NCBI RefSeq assembly: GCF_021531255.1 | Contig: NZ_JAFBIO010000004.1 | Span: 1 to 62,999 of the forward strand | Source: Allofournierella massiliensis | GTDB lineage: Bacteria; Bacillota; Clostridia; Oscillospirales; Ruminococcaceae | Reading direction: 5' to 3' | DNA length: 62,999 bases | Part shown: in pieces, positions 43,066 to 51,126 of the stretch | Numbering within the stretch: the stretch's first letter is position 1 | Layout of the letters: each line of letters starts with the position of its first letter | The notes under the pieces: generated by a model | The model's input: only the letters and a program-made list of their open reading frames with translations | Told to the model about the DNA's origin: nothing | Databases searched by the model: none | Made by a program: the position numbers and the translations under genes

Positions 43066-44376
43066 TCAGGAGCGGACGTTTTTGATGATGTCCTCCACCG
43101 TTTCCTTCAGGCGGCTGTCGTTCTGGATATCTTTTTCCATCACCCGGATGGAGTAGACGATGGTGGAATGGTCCCGGCCGCCGAACTCCTTGCCAATCTC
43201 TTCCATACTCAGGCCGGTGATCTCCCGCACCACATAGGCGGCGGTGCGCCGGGCCGCGCTCACGGCGGAATTCCGCTTGGGGCCCCGGATGTCACTGGCG
43301 GTGACATTATAGGTGCGGGCCACCTCGCTGATGATCCGCTCCACCGTCAGGGGCACCGGCTGGGTCTCGCTGAGGATATCCCGGATGGCGTTCTGGGCCA
43401 CTCCGATCACCGGGCTGATCCCCTCCAGCATATAGTAGGCGTTCATCTTTTTCACGGCGCCTTCCAGCTGACGGATGTTGTTCTTCAAGTTGTTGGCAAT
43501 GTATTCCACCACATCGTCGGGCAGTTCCAGATGGAGCAGCTCGGCCTTGCGCCGGATGATGGCCACCCGGGTCTCGTAGTCGGGGGGCTGGATGTCCGCC
43601 GACAGGCCCCACTCAAAACGGGTGCGCAGACGTTCCTCCAGGCTCTTGATCTCCTTGGCGGGGCGGTCGCTGGCAATTACGATCTGCTTGCCGGCAGTGT
43701 GCAGGTCATTGAAGGTATAGAAGAATTCCTCCTGGGTGCTCTCCTTGCCGGCAATGAACTGGATGTCGTCCACCAGAAGCAGGTCGGCCTGGCGGTACTT
43801 CTGCCGGAAGGCCTCGGTGGTGCCGCTGCGGATGGCGGCAATGATCTCGTTGGTGAACTGCTCGCAGGTGACGAATACAATGTTGTATTCCGGATGAGTG
43901 CGGCGGATCTCCAGCTGGATGGCGGTGAGCAGGTGGGTCTTGCCCAGCCCTGAGTTGCCGTAGATGAACAGGGGGTTGTAGGCGCCCGAGGGGTTGGCGG
44001 CCACCGCCTGGGCGGCGGCAAAGGCAAACTGGTTGCCGCTGCCCTTGATGAAGTTTTCAAAGGTGAATTCGTAATGGCCGCTGGGCAGGCCTGGGCCGTC
44101 CTGGTCTACCACAGGGGGATCCTTCTTTTCCGGCACCATCAGGTCGATATCCACATCAAAGCCCAATACGGCGGTAAAAGCCTCGTGGAGCAGGGGAAGA
44201 TATCGGTCGGTGAGGATCTTGCGGATAAAATCGTTGCGAACCCCCAGCACCACATGCTTGGAGTTTTCAAAAAGGATCGGCTGCAGCCCTTCCACATAGA
44301 GATTATAGGTGGCATCCACCAGATAATCCTTGCAGTACAGCTTTACCGCGTCCAAAACGTCGTTGAAGGAATCCAT
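43066..44376 (-). CDS. dnaA: Chromosomal replication initiator DnaA
   Basis: A 436-residue AAA+ initiator. Domain III has Walker A GNSGLGKTHLL, Walker B LLVDDIQFI and sensor elements; domain IV has the DNA-binding FGGRDHSTI helix-turn-helix signature. The ATG at 44376 (MDSFNDVL) is preceded by GGAGAG and gives the normal length; the frame extends 19 codons further but those are unlike DnaA. It is divergent from rpmH, with the origin between and around it. DnaA-box-like sites upstream suggest autoregulation. Confidence 0.98.
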   Translation of the reverse strand: MDSFNDVLDAVKLYCKDYLVDATYNLYVEGLQPILFENSKHVVLGVRNDFIRKILTDRYLPLLHEAFTAVLGFDVDIDLMVPEKKDPPVVDQDGPGLPSGHYEFTFENFIKGSGNQFAFAAAQAVAANPSGAYNPLFIYGNSGLGKTHLLTAIQLEIRRTHPEYNIVFVTCEQFTNEIIAAIRSGTTEAFRQKYRQADLLLVDDIQFIAGKESTQEEFFYTFNDLHTAGKQIVIASDRPAKEIKSLEERLRTRFEWGLSADIQPPDYETRVAIIRRKAELLHLELPDDVVEYIANNLKNNIRQLEGAVKKMNAYYMLEGISPVIGVAQNAIRDILSETQPVPLTVERIISEVARTYNVTASDIRGPKRNSAVSAARRTAAYVVREITGLSMEEIGKEFGGRDHSTIVYSIRVMEKDIQNDSRLKETVEDIIKNVRS

Positions 44377-44817
44377 GTTTTTTCTCTCCGTTTGCCTGAT
44401 TTTGTGTAGAAGGGGAGACTTCCCTATTTTCAAACTTGCACTATATCATTATAGCATACGGGAACCCGTAAAACAACCGAAAAACTCTCTTTAAACTCCC
44501 TTTTATATATAGTAATTAAATAGTTACCATTTGTTGGGCGAAAAAGGGGTCGAAAAGCCCAAAGGGCGGGATGTTTTTTCACCCTGCGCCAGCGGCGACA
44601 GAAGGGCAGGAAGACCCAAAGCGGGAAAAAGGAGGGGAAGTTTTCCACAAAAGGGGGAGAAAATGGCGGAAAACCTGCTTGCCCAGGGATTTTTTTGTTG
44701 ACAAGCCGGCCCGGGATGCGATATACTTTTAAACTGCAAGGTTCTGTAATCAAGAAGAGTGCCTGCGCCGAAACAAGTACCCGCCCGGTGCGGGCAGTTT
44801 TAATGGAGGATAGAAGT
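44377..44817. other. oriC: dnaA-rpmH intergenic region (upstream part of oriC)
   Basis: A 441-base non-coding stretch. It holds an A/T-rich segment at about 44489-44530 (TTTATATATAGTAATTAAAT), a possible unwinding element, one perfect DnaA box (44641-44649) and near copies, and the rpmH promoter. Gene orientation flips here, with leftward and rightward leading strands, which marks the origin. Confidence 0.75.
44698..44727 (+). promoter_or_regulatory. Promoter of rpmH-rnpA-yidD
   Basis: TTGACA (44698-44703), 18-base spacer, TATACT (44722-44727), giving a leader of about 85 bases. Confidence 0.82.
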
Positions 44818-44952
44818 ATGAAACAGACTTTTCAGCCCAAAAAGCGTCAGCGTTCCAGCGTCCACGGTTTTCTGAAGCGGATGAGCACCAAGAACGGCCG
44901 CAAGGTCATCAAGGCCCGCCGCGCCAAGGGCCGCGCTAAGCTGGCTGTCTGA
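44818..44952 (+). CDS. rpmH: 50S ribosomal protein L34
   Basis: A 44-residue, highly basic protein starting [22 protein letters not shown], the L34 signature. It lies first in the rpmH-rnpA-yidD-yidC-khpB cluster. The ATG at 44818 has GGAGG eight bases upstream; the longer frame from 44695 spans the promoter and is rejected. Confidence 0.98.
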   Translation: MKQTFQPKKRQRSSVHGFLKRMSTKNGRKVIKARRAKGRAKLAV

Positions 44953-44984
44953 TCGGGCAGACTTTTTTCAAATATGCTGCATCG

Positions 44985-45015
44985 GAAGGCCACAGGAAGT
45001 TTTGCTGTGGCCTTC
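44985..45015 (+). terminator. Hairpin between rpmH and rnpA (possible attenuator)
   Basis: GAAGGCCACAG / CTGTGGCCTTC stem with a 9-base loop and a weak T tail (TTTACC). It could reduce rnpA relative to rpmH. Confidence 0.5.
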
Positions 45016-45098
45016 TTTACCGTATCAGGGGATTTTTTCCACAATTGGGCAACAAATGGTGGAAAACCTTTCCCCTTGCCGAAAGGAAGGGCAGAGGC

Positions 45099-45470
45099 GT
45101 GCGATACCGGCCGATCTGCAAAAATAAAGAATTTGGCCGGGTCTATGCCAGGGGAAAATCCTATGTGGCGCCCCAGCTGGTGCTGTATGTATTCAAAAAC
45201 CGGCTGGGCTATACCCGGGTGGGGCTGACCGCCACCAAAAAAATCGGCAAGGCCGTGGTGCGCAACCGGGCCCGCCGGGTGATGCGGGCGGCCATTTCCG
45301 CCTGCATGCCCTACAATGTGGGGGGCTATGACCTGGTGTTTGTGGCCCGGGGGGTCACCCCCAAGCTCAAGAGCACCAAGCTGGAAAAAACCGTCCGCCG
45401 GCTTTTGAGCCAGGCGGGCCTGCCACAAAAGGAAGCCCCGGCCCCCGCTGCGGGGGGAGAAGAAAAGTGA
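45099..45470 (+). CDS. rnpA: Ribonuclease P protein component
   Basis: A 123-residue basic protein that assists the RNase P RNA in tRNA 5' processing. The RNR motif is present ([14 protein letters not shown]), along with [20 protein letters not shown] and [11 protein letters not shown] choose the GTG at 45099, with AAGG eight bases upstream, giving the usual N-terminus ([10 protein letters not shown]). A frame starting at 45045 overlaps the hairpin. The C-terminus is Ala/Pro/Glu-rich. It overlaps yidD by four bases (GTGA). Confidence 0.95.
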   Translation: MRYRPICKNKEFGRVYARGKSYVAPQLVLYVFKNRLGYTRVGLTATKKIGKAVVRNRARRVMRAAISACMPYNVGGYDLVFVARGVTPKLKSTKLEKTVRRLLSQAGLPQKEAPAPAAGGEEK

Positions 45471-45739
45471 ACCCCGCCCAGAAGGCCCTGCTGGCCCCCA
45501 TCCGGTTTTATAAAAAGTATATTTCGCCGGGCCTGGGGGACCATTGCCGTTTTATCCCCACCTGCAGCACCTATGCGGTGGAGGCCATCCAGACCCACGG
45601 GGCGGTGAAGGGGCTGATCCTGACGGTCTGGCGCATCCTGCGCTGCAACCCGCTGGGCGGCCAGGGCTTTGACCCGGTACCCCCCAAGGGCCAGTTCCGC
45701 CTGCCCCACTACTGGCAGGGAAGGAAGGGCCATTTTTAA
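45467..45739 (+). CDS. yidD: Membrane protein insertion efficiency factor YidD
   Basis: A 90-residue amphipathic protein that helps YidC insert membrane proteins. The signature is [30 protein letters not shown], with three Cys typical of the family, and a [18 protein letters not shown] segment. It starts at the GTG overlapping the rnpA stop. It is followed by yidC 93 bases downstream. Confidence 0.97.
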   Translation: MNPAQKALLAPIRFYKKYISPGLGDHCRFIPTCSTYAVEAIQTHGAVKGLILTVWRILRCNPLGGQGFDPVPPKGQFRLPHYWQGRKGHF

Positions 45740-45832
45740 CTCTGCTTCTTGTGACTTGCCGTCCGCGCCGGACAAGTCCTACCATAAAATACAAAGCTTC
45801 GGGCGCGGGGCGAAGCGGAATGGATAGAGACT

Positions 45833-46885
45833 ATGGGATTTTTAGGCATTCTCGGTACCCCTCTGGGATATGTCATGAAGTGGATTTATGACATGATCCC
45901 CAACTACGGATGGGCCATCATCATCTTTACAATTGTGGTGCGCCTTGCGTCCTTCCCTCTTCAGCTGTACCAGCAGAAGACCACGGCCCGCATGAGCGTA
46001 TACCAGCCCATGATGATGGAGATCCAGAAAAAGTATGCCAACAACCGGGTGAAGCAGAACGAGGAGATGGTCAAGCTCCAGCAGGAGTACGGTTTCAACC
46101 CCACCGCCGGCTGCCTGCCCATGATGCTGAACTTCTTCGTGATCTTCGGCGTTATCGAGGTGGTGTACCGCCCCGTCCAGCACGTGCTGATGATCAGTAC
46201 CACCGCCATTGAAAATGCCCTTGCCATCCTGGGGATGTCCAGCGCCAACTATACCGCCCAGAGCAACCTGATGCTCACCATCAAGGGGATGACCGAGGCG
46301 GACGCTCTGGCCAAGTTCGGCAGCGCTTTCACCGCCGAGCAGATCGCCCAGATCCAGAACTTCCAGATGGATTTCCTCGGCATTGACCTGTGCGCCATGC
46401 CCACCCTCTCCCTGGCCAACTGGAACCTGCTGATCTTCCCCATCCTCAGCGTGGTCACCATGTGCATGGTGAACGTGATCACCATGAAGATGAGCGGCCA
46501 GCAGCTCAACGCCAGCATGAAGATGATGCCCTGGCTGATGAGCCTCATGTTTGTGTGGTTCTGCTTTAAGGTGCCTGTGGCCTTCTCCCTGTACTACACC
46601 ATCTCCAACATCCTGATGTTCTTCACCAGCCTGCTGGCCAAGAAGGTATTTGACCCGGAAAAGGAAAAGCAGAAGTACGCCGAGCAGCTCAAGGCCAAGC
46701 GCCTGGAAAAGAAGAAAAAGACCCAGGTGTTGGTCACCGATGAAAAGGGCAACCAGGTGGTCAAGGAGCTGAACCAGGCCGAACTGAACAAACTGCGTCT
46801 GGAAAAAGCCCGTGCATTGGACGCGGAAAAATATAAGGATGAGCGGACAACGCCCCTCGTAAAGGAGGAAGAGCCTCATGCGTGA
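45833..46885 (+). CDS. yidC: Membrane protein insertase YidC/SpoIIIJ (OxaA)
   Basis: A 350-residue insertase that folds proteins into the membrane with or without SecYEG. The core with about five transmembrane segments runs residues 4-275 (IFTIVVRLASFPLQLYQQKTTARM, a hydrophilic loop of the ITKFYAE-type, LPMMLNFFVIFGVIEVVYRP, and LYYTISNILMFF). A charged Lys/Glu C-tail (residues 280-350) follows. Unlike the B. subtilis form it has no lipobox. It overlaps khpB by eight bases. Confidence 0.95.
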   Translation: MGFLGILGTPLGYVMKWIYDMIPNYGWAIIIFTIVVRLASFPLQLYQQKTTARMSVYQPMMMEIQKKYANNRVKQNEEMVKLQQEYGFNPTAGCLPMMLNFFVIFGVIEVVYRPVQHVLMISTTAIENALAILGMSSANYTAQSNLMLTIKGMTEADALAKFGSAFTAEQIAQIQNFQMDFLGIDLCAMPTLSLANWNLLIFPILSVVTMCMVNVITMKMSGQQLNASMKMMPWLMSLMFVWFCFKVPVAFSLYYTISNILMFFTSLLAKKVFDPEKEKQKYAEQLKAKRLEKKKKTQVLVTDEKGNQVVKELNQAELNKLRLEKARALDAEKYKDERTTPLVKEEEPHA

Positions 46886-47933
46886 AGTGATCGTGACCGG
46901 TAAGACCGTGGAGGACGCGGTGCTGGCCGGCTGTCAGGAACTGGGTGTTTCCCGGGATGATCTGGCCCTCGGCTATGAGGTTCTGGAGATGCCGGTGAAA
47001 AAGCTGTTCAAGAGCATCCCCGCCAAGGTGAAGGTGATGCTGGAGGAGGAAGAAAAGCCTGCCCCGGCCCCCGTTGAGGAAAAGGCTCCGGAAAAGAAGG
47101 GAGAGACTGCCGCCCCCGCCGTTCAGCAGGCTGCCGCCCCTGAAAAGGAGGAGGCTGCCCCCGCCCCGGCCGCGGAAGAGCAGCCGGAGGAGTCGGAGGA
47201 AGAGATTCCCCTGGAGATCGGCGAGAATCCCAAGGTGAGCGCCGCGGTGGAATATCTGAAGACCGTTTTCGCCGCCATGGGGGTGGAGGATGTGACCTTC
47301 ACCGCCGCCAAGAAGGGTGAGGCCACCATCATCCATGTGACCGGCAATAATGTGAGCGTGCTCATTGGCCGCCGGGGCGAGACCATGGAGAGCCTTTCCT
47401 ATCTGGCCAGTCTGGTGGCCAACCGGCTGGGCGGCGATTATATCAAGCTGGGGCTGGATGTGGCTGGTTACCGGGATAAGCGGGAGAAGGACCTGGAGGC
47501 CCTGGCCTGCCGGATGGGTCAGAAGGTGCTTCGCACCGGCCGCAGCTTTGCCATGGAACCCATGAATCCATATGAGCGCCGGATCCTGCACAGCGCCATC
47601 GGCAAGATGGAAGGCCTGCGCAGCGAGAGCAAGGGCGAAGGCCCCGAGCGCCGGGTGGTCATCTATTCCACCGCTCCCAATGCCCGGCCCGACCGGCCGG
47701 ATCATGAGCGCAAGCCCCGTCAGGGCGGCCGCAGCGGCGGTCGGTTTGAAAAGCGGGGCGGCGGCCGGTCCTCCGGCCGCGGCGAGCGCCGCGGGCCCCG
47801 GCCCTCTTCGGTGCCCGGCCGTGAGTTTGCCGATCGTCCCCGGGACCCCAAGGCTGAGCCCATGGCTCCCGTGCGCACCGAGCGAATCAACGACGCGGAA
47901 GATTTCGCCCTGTTCGGCAAGATCGAGCTGTAA
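46878..47933 (+). CDS. khpB: RNA-binding protein KhpB/Jag (with RGG-rich tail)
   Basis: A 351-residue protein: Jag_N domain (residues 1-50), an Ala/Pro/Glu linker (about 55-120), a KH domain with the GRRGETMESLSYLASL loop (about 125-205), an R3H domain (MNPYERRILHSAI, about 225-245), then an unusual C-terminal tail (about 265-325) full of RGG, GGR and RGERRG. B. subtilis Jag is about 208 residues and lacks such a tail. KhpB with KhpA binds RNA and affects cell division/elongation in pneumococcus. It overlaps yidC and ends the operon. Confidence 0.93.
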   Translation: MREVIVTGKTVEDAVLAGCQELGVSRDDLALGYEVLEMPVKKLFKSIPAKVKVMLEEEEKPAPAPVEEKAPEKKGETAAPAVQQAAAPEKEEAAPAPAAEEQPEESEEEIPLEIGENPKVSAAVEYLKTVFAAMGVEDVTFTAAKKGEATIIHVTGNNVSVLIGRRGETMESLSYLASLVANRLGGDYIKLGLDVAGYRDKREKDLEALACRMGQKVLRTGRSFAMEPMNPYERRILHSAIGKMEGLRSESKGEGPERRVVIYSTAPNARPDRPDHERKPRQGGRSGGRFEKRGGGRSSGRGERRGPRPSSVPGREFADRPRDPKAEPMAPVRTERINDAEDFALFGKIEL

Positions 47934-47955
47934 GCTCCCAAAAAGAAACCCGGAA

Positions 47956-47989
47956 GGAGGCTCCCGTTTTGGCGGGAGCCTCCTTTTTT
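47956..47989 (+). terminator. Terminator of the rpmH-khpB operon
   Basis: GGAGGCTCCCG / CGGGAGCCTCC stem with a TTTTGG loop and T6. Confidence 0.93.
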
Positions 47990-48183
47990 GCTGTGGGTTG
48001 AAAAGCGGCAAAAGTTTTCCACAAAAAAGGGCCCGGACGGTGAAAAGCCGGAGAAGGAAAGGGAAAGCAGGGGAGAGAGGAGAAAAAAGGAGGCGATCCC
48101 TCTCTTTTTTTCTCAAAAGAGGGAGAAGCGCCGGAATGATTCATGGCAAAGTTGCTGATTTTTTTGCTTTCCTAAAAAAAGTG

Positions 48184-48212
48184 TTACCATCAAAGAGGTT
48201 TTGTGCTATAAT
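48184..48212 (+). promoter_or_regulatory. Promoter of the oadB riboswitch transcript
   Basis: TTACCA (48184-48189), 17-base spacer, TATAAT (48207-48212) with extended TGC. Confidence 0.75.
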
Positions 48213-48226
48213 CTTTCAACGAAAAT

Positions 48227-48347
48227 GAAAAGGGAGTAGCCGGCAATCTTTTTCGGGGAGATCCCCGGCAGGGAATGCTGGCGGTTTGCGTCAGGACGGG
48301 TTTTGGTCACCAGAGCCCCGCGGCCGCTTTAACAGGCAAGACTTTTC
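48227..48347 (+). ncRNA. yybP-ykoY (Mn2+) riboswitch aptamer
   Basis: The RNA carries both invariant loops of the family: GGGAGUAGC (48232-48240) and GCAAGAC (48336-48342). P1 forms from GAAAAG (48227-48232) and CUUUUC (48342-48347). The internal GCGUCAGGACGGG element (48288-48300) fits the conserved GUCA.. arm. This agrees with the Lactococcus lactis yybP-ykoY aptamer (AAAGGGGAGUAGC...GCAAGACCUUU). Known members sense Mn2+ and turn genes on. Confidence 0.8.
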
Positions 48348-48387
48348 TGCACAGTGAAGTGCGGGAGGGCCTTGTTTTTTTGTTGCC
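48331..48387 (+). terminator. Expression-platform terminator of the Mn2+ riboswitch
   Basis: CUGCAC/GUGCGG forms the apex; the stem extends with AACAGGCAAGACUUUU pairing to GAGGGCCUUGUU (two mismatches), followed by a T7 run at 48375-48381. The 5' arm includes the GCAAGAC loop and the P1 3' strand, so aptamer folding and termination are mutually exclusive. Confidence 0.75.
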
Positions 48388-48542
48388 CTTTTCTTCCTGG
48401 AGGAAAACCGGTTTATAGGTTGAGAAAAAACCGGGAACAATCCTGATTGGCAAGCGGAAGAAAATCGCAATCCAAAAGCGCCCGTGCTTTTCCGCCGTGC
48501 GGGTAAACAACCAGTTAACCGAGAAAGAAGGAGCGTATCGCA

Positions 48543-49661
48543 ATGCAAGCAATTTTCGGCAATCTGCTGCTGCTGGACCCCAAGATGGTCATCATGTGGG
48601 TGATCGGCGGCCTGCTCATCTATCTGGCAATCAAGAAGGATATGGAACCCAGCCTGCTGCTGCCTATGGGCTTTGGTGCCATTCTGGTCAACCTGCCCTC
48701 CAGCGGCGCCATCACCCAGGGTGATGAGGTAGGCGTACTGGATGTGCTGTACAACGCGGGTATTGCCAATGAGCTGTTCCCCCTGCTGCTGTTCATCGGC
48801 ATCGGCGCCATGATCGACTTTGGCCCCCTGCTCCAGAACCCCAAGCTCCTGATCTTCGGTGCTGCCGCCCAGTTCGGCGTTTTTGCGGTGGTTGTGCTGG
48901 CCACCCTGCTGGGCTTTGACCTGCACGACGCGGCTTCCATCGGCGTGATCGGCGCCGCCGACGGCCCCACCGCCATCTTTGTAAGCCAGTGGTTCAACAG
49001 CCGCTACACCGGCGCCATCATGGTGGCCGCTTACAGCTACATGGCCCTGGTGCCCATCATTCAGCCCCCTGTCATTAAGGCGCTCACCACCAAGAAGGAG
49101 CGCACCATCCGGATGAGATACCAGGCCGCCAACGTGAGCCGTCTCACCCGCATCCTCTTCCCCATCGTGGTTACCGTGGTGGCCGGCCTGATCGTGCCCC
49201 GCAGCGTGGCCCTGGTCGGTTTCCTGATGTTCGGCAACCTGCTGCGTGAGTGCGGCGTGCTGGACAGCCTGAGCCATGTGGCCCAGAACGTGCTGGCCAA
49301 CCTGATCACCATCTTTTTGGGCATCACCATTGCCAGCCAGATGCAGGCTGATCAGTTCCTGAACAAGGAGACCCTGATGATCCTGGGCCTGGGCCTGCTG
49401 GCCTTCGTCTTCGATACCGCCGGCGGCGTGATCTGCGCCAAGGTCGTGAACATCTTCATGCCCGAGGACAAGAAGCTGAACCCCATGATCGGTGCCTGCG
49501 GCATCTCCGCCTTCCCCATGAGCAGCCGGGTTATCAGCAAGATGGCCCTGGCCGAAGACAAGCAGAACTTCCTGCTGATGCAGGCAGCCGGCGTCAACGT
49601 GGGCGGCCAGGTGGCCAGCGTGATCGCAGGCGGTATGCTGCTGAACCTGATTGCCCGATAA
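48543..49661 (+). CDS. Na+-translocating decarboxylase beta subunit (OadB/GcdB family)
   Basis: A 372-residue membrane protein with about ten hydrophobic segments. It belongs to the beta-subunit family of oxaloacetate, glutaconyl-CoA or methylmalonyl-CoA decarboxylases, which couples decarboxylation to Na+ export. Seen motifs: FIGIGAMIDFGPLLQNPK, IGVIGAADGPTAIFVSQ (with the Asp that binds Na+), and GISAFPMSSRV. No alpha (biotin-dependent carboxyltransferase) gene is nearby. A 325-base leader with an Mn2+ riboswitch controls it. The substrate of the complex cannot be told. Confidence 0.9.
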   Translation: MQAIFGNLLLLDPKMVIMWVIGGLLIYLAIKKDMEPSLLLPMGFGAILVNLPSSGAITQGDEVGVLDVLYNAGIANELFPLLLFIGIGAMIDFGPLLQNPKLLIFGAAAQFGVFAVVVLATLLGFDLHDAASIGVIGAADGPTAIFVSQWFNSRYTGAIMVAAYSYMALVPIIQPPVIKALTTKKERTIRMRYQAANVSRLTRILFPIVVTVVAGLIVPRSVALVGFLMFGNLLRECGVLDSLSHVAQNVLANLITIFLGITIASQMQADQFLNKETLMILGLGLLAFVFDTAGGVICAKVVNIFMPEDKKLNPMIGACGISAFPMSSRVISKMALAEDKQNFLLMQAAGVNVGGQVASVIAGGMLLNLIAR

Positions 49662-49676
49662 AAAGGAGGATTTACC

Positions 49677-49817
49677 ATGAGTTCTTTGGTACTGCAGAGT
49701 CTGGCCGTGATGGGTCAGGGCATGTTGGGCGTTTTTGTGGTGATGGCGCTGCTGGCGCTTTGCATCACCCTGCTGAACCGGTTCGGCAACCCCACCAAGA
49801 AAAACGCCAAGGGCTGA
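49677..49817 (+). CDS. Small single-helix protein (OadG/gamma-like) downstream of oadB
   Basis: A 46-residue protein beginning MSSLVLQSLAVMGQGMLGVF with one membrane helix (about residues 10-34) and a basic tail (RFGNPTKKNAKG). It lies 15 bases after the beta subunit, with AAGGAGG upstream. Its size and position match OadG/gamma subunits, which help assemble the pump, but it lacks the longer Pro/Ala linker and His tail. Both genes end at one terminator. Confidence 0.72.
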   Translation: MSSLVLQSLAVMGQGMLGVFVVMALLALCITLLNRFGNPTKKNAKG

Positions 49818-49844
49818 TTGTATCTGGGCCCGGCAAAAGAATAC

Positions 49845-49880
49845 AAAACGGGGGCAGCCCAAGGGCTGCCCCCGTTTTTT
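49845..49880. terminator. Terminator after the oadB pair
   Basis: AAAACGGGGGCAGCCC / GGGCTGCCCCCGTTTTTT; it also suits the convergent LysR gene. Confidence 0.92.
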
Positions 49881-49942
49881 GCTGTTTATTTTGGGGCGGC
49901 GGAATGCCATACGAATTATTTTATAAAGCCATAATACAAATG

Positions 49943-50920
49943 TTATGTATCTTCTTTTTCCAGCAGCTCGAAGGGCCCGGGATTGGAGCGGAGAAAATCC
50001 AGAAAAAGGCGGATGAGGGCCCGCTCCTTGGCACTTTTGGCATAGCTCAGGTAGACGCTGCGCTGGGAAAGCTGATCCGGCAGCTTGTAGAAAAAGAGAC
50101 TGGGGGTATAGGCCACATGGAGCAGGGTGGTATCCCGCAGGACGGTGATGCCGGTCCCTTCGCAGGCCATATAATAGGCGGTGAGCAGCTGGTCCAGGGA
50201 GATGACTGCCTGGCGGGGCTCAAAGCCTCCCAGCCGGCAGAGTTTTTTCAGCAGGTCGTGGCTGTGGTTGCCCGGTTTGAGGAAGATAAAGGGATCATCC
50301 CGGAAGGCGGATATATCCACACAGGGGATATCCCCATTCAGGTGCCGGCCCTGGCGCACCTCCTCAAAGGTGAGCCGGCAGCCCCGGAGCTTTTCGTTGC
50401 CCGCAAAGGAGGCCGGTACCGCCAGGATCATATTTTCCCGGGCAATGACCTGGCTTTCCAGGCCGGGGGCACGCAGCTCGTTCACATCCACCATAAAATC
50501 CAGCTGCCCCTGGCTTAGCTTCTGGGTGCGCTGGTCGCTGATATCTTCCATAAGGCTGATCTGCACCTGGGGGTATTGGGCCTGAAAGCGGCGGATCAGG
50601 CCGGGCAGCACATAGGTGCAGTAGTAAGCGCCGCTGCCGATGGCGAGGGTGCCCCGGCTGCCCCCGGAAAGGTCGGCAAAATATCCCTCCATCTCCCGCT
50701 CGATGGCCTGGATCCGCTCGATGCAGCGGATGTAATATTCCCCCGCGGGGGTCAGCCGCACCGGGCTCTGGCTGCGGTCGAACAGGGTGGTGTGAAGCTG
50801 GCGCTCGGTGCGCCGCACAATGGCGCTCAGGGCGGGCTGAGAGATATACAAGGCCTTGGCTGCCTTGGAAAAGCCGCCCTCCTGATAGATCTTGTAGATG
50901 TATTCCATGTTTTTGTTCAT
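49943..50920 (-). CDS. LysR-family transcriptional regulator
   Basis: A 325-residue LysR regulator. The helix-turn-helix reads YQEGGFSKAAKALYISQPALSAIVRR, followed by the effector domain (SRGTLAIGSGAYYCTYVLPGLIRRF). I choose the ATG at 50920 (MNKNMEYI). An ATG four codons later is possible. It is divergent from the aminotransferase gene, 206 bases apart, so it may control that gene. The gap is A/T-rich with ATATAT-like words; I see no clear LysR box. Confidence 0.9.
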   Translation of the reverse strand: MNKNMEYIYKIYQEGGFSKAAKALYISQPALSAIVRRTERQLHTTLFDRSQSPVRLTPAGEYYIRCIERIQAIEREMEGYFADLSGGSRGTLAIGSGAYYCTYVLPGLIRRFQAQYPQVQISLMEDISDQRTQKLSQGQLDFMVDVNELRAPGLESQVIARENMILAVPASFAGNEKLRGCRLTFEEVRQGRHLNGDIPCVDISAFRDDPFIFLKPGNHSHDLLKKLCRLGGFEPRQAVISLDQLLTAYYMACEGTGITVLRDTTLLHVAYTPSLFFYKLPDQLSQRSVYLSYAKSAKERALIRLFLDFLRSNPGPFELLEKEDT

Positions 50921-51126
50921 AGCGCGCCCAAAGCCCTCCCAATCTGCCCCGCAGGGATTTTTACAAATTATAGCATATATAACATGAAATTTATAGACAG
51001 ATAATATAAATGATATTTGAAAGGGGCCCGGAAAATCAGTATGGTAAAACCAGAAGGGGAATTTTCCGCGCCTGCCCTTTGGCAAAAAGGCGGAACCAAC
51101 AGAAGAAGGAAGAGAGGATCTGCGCT

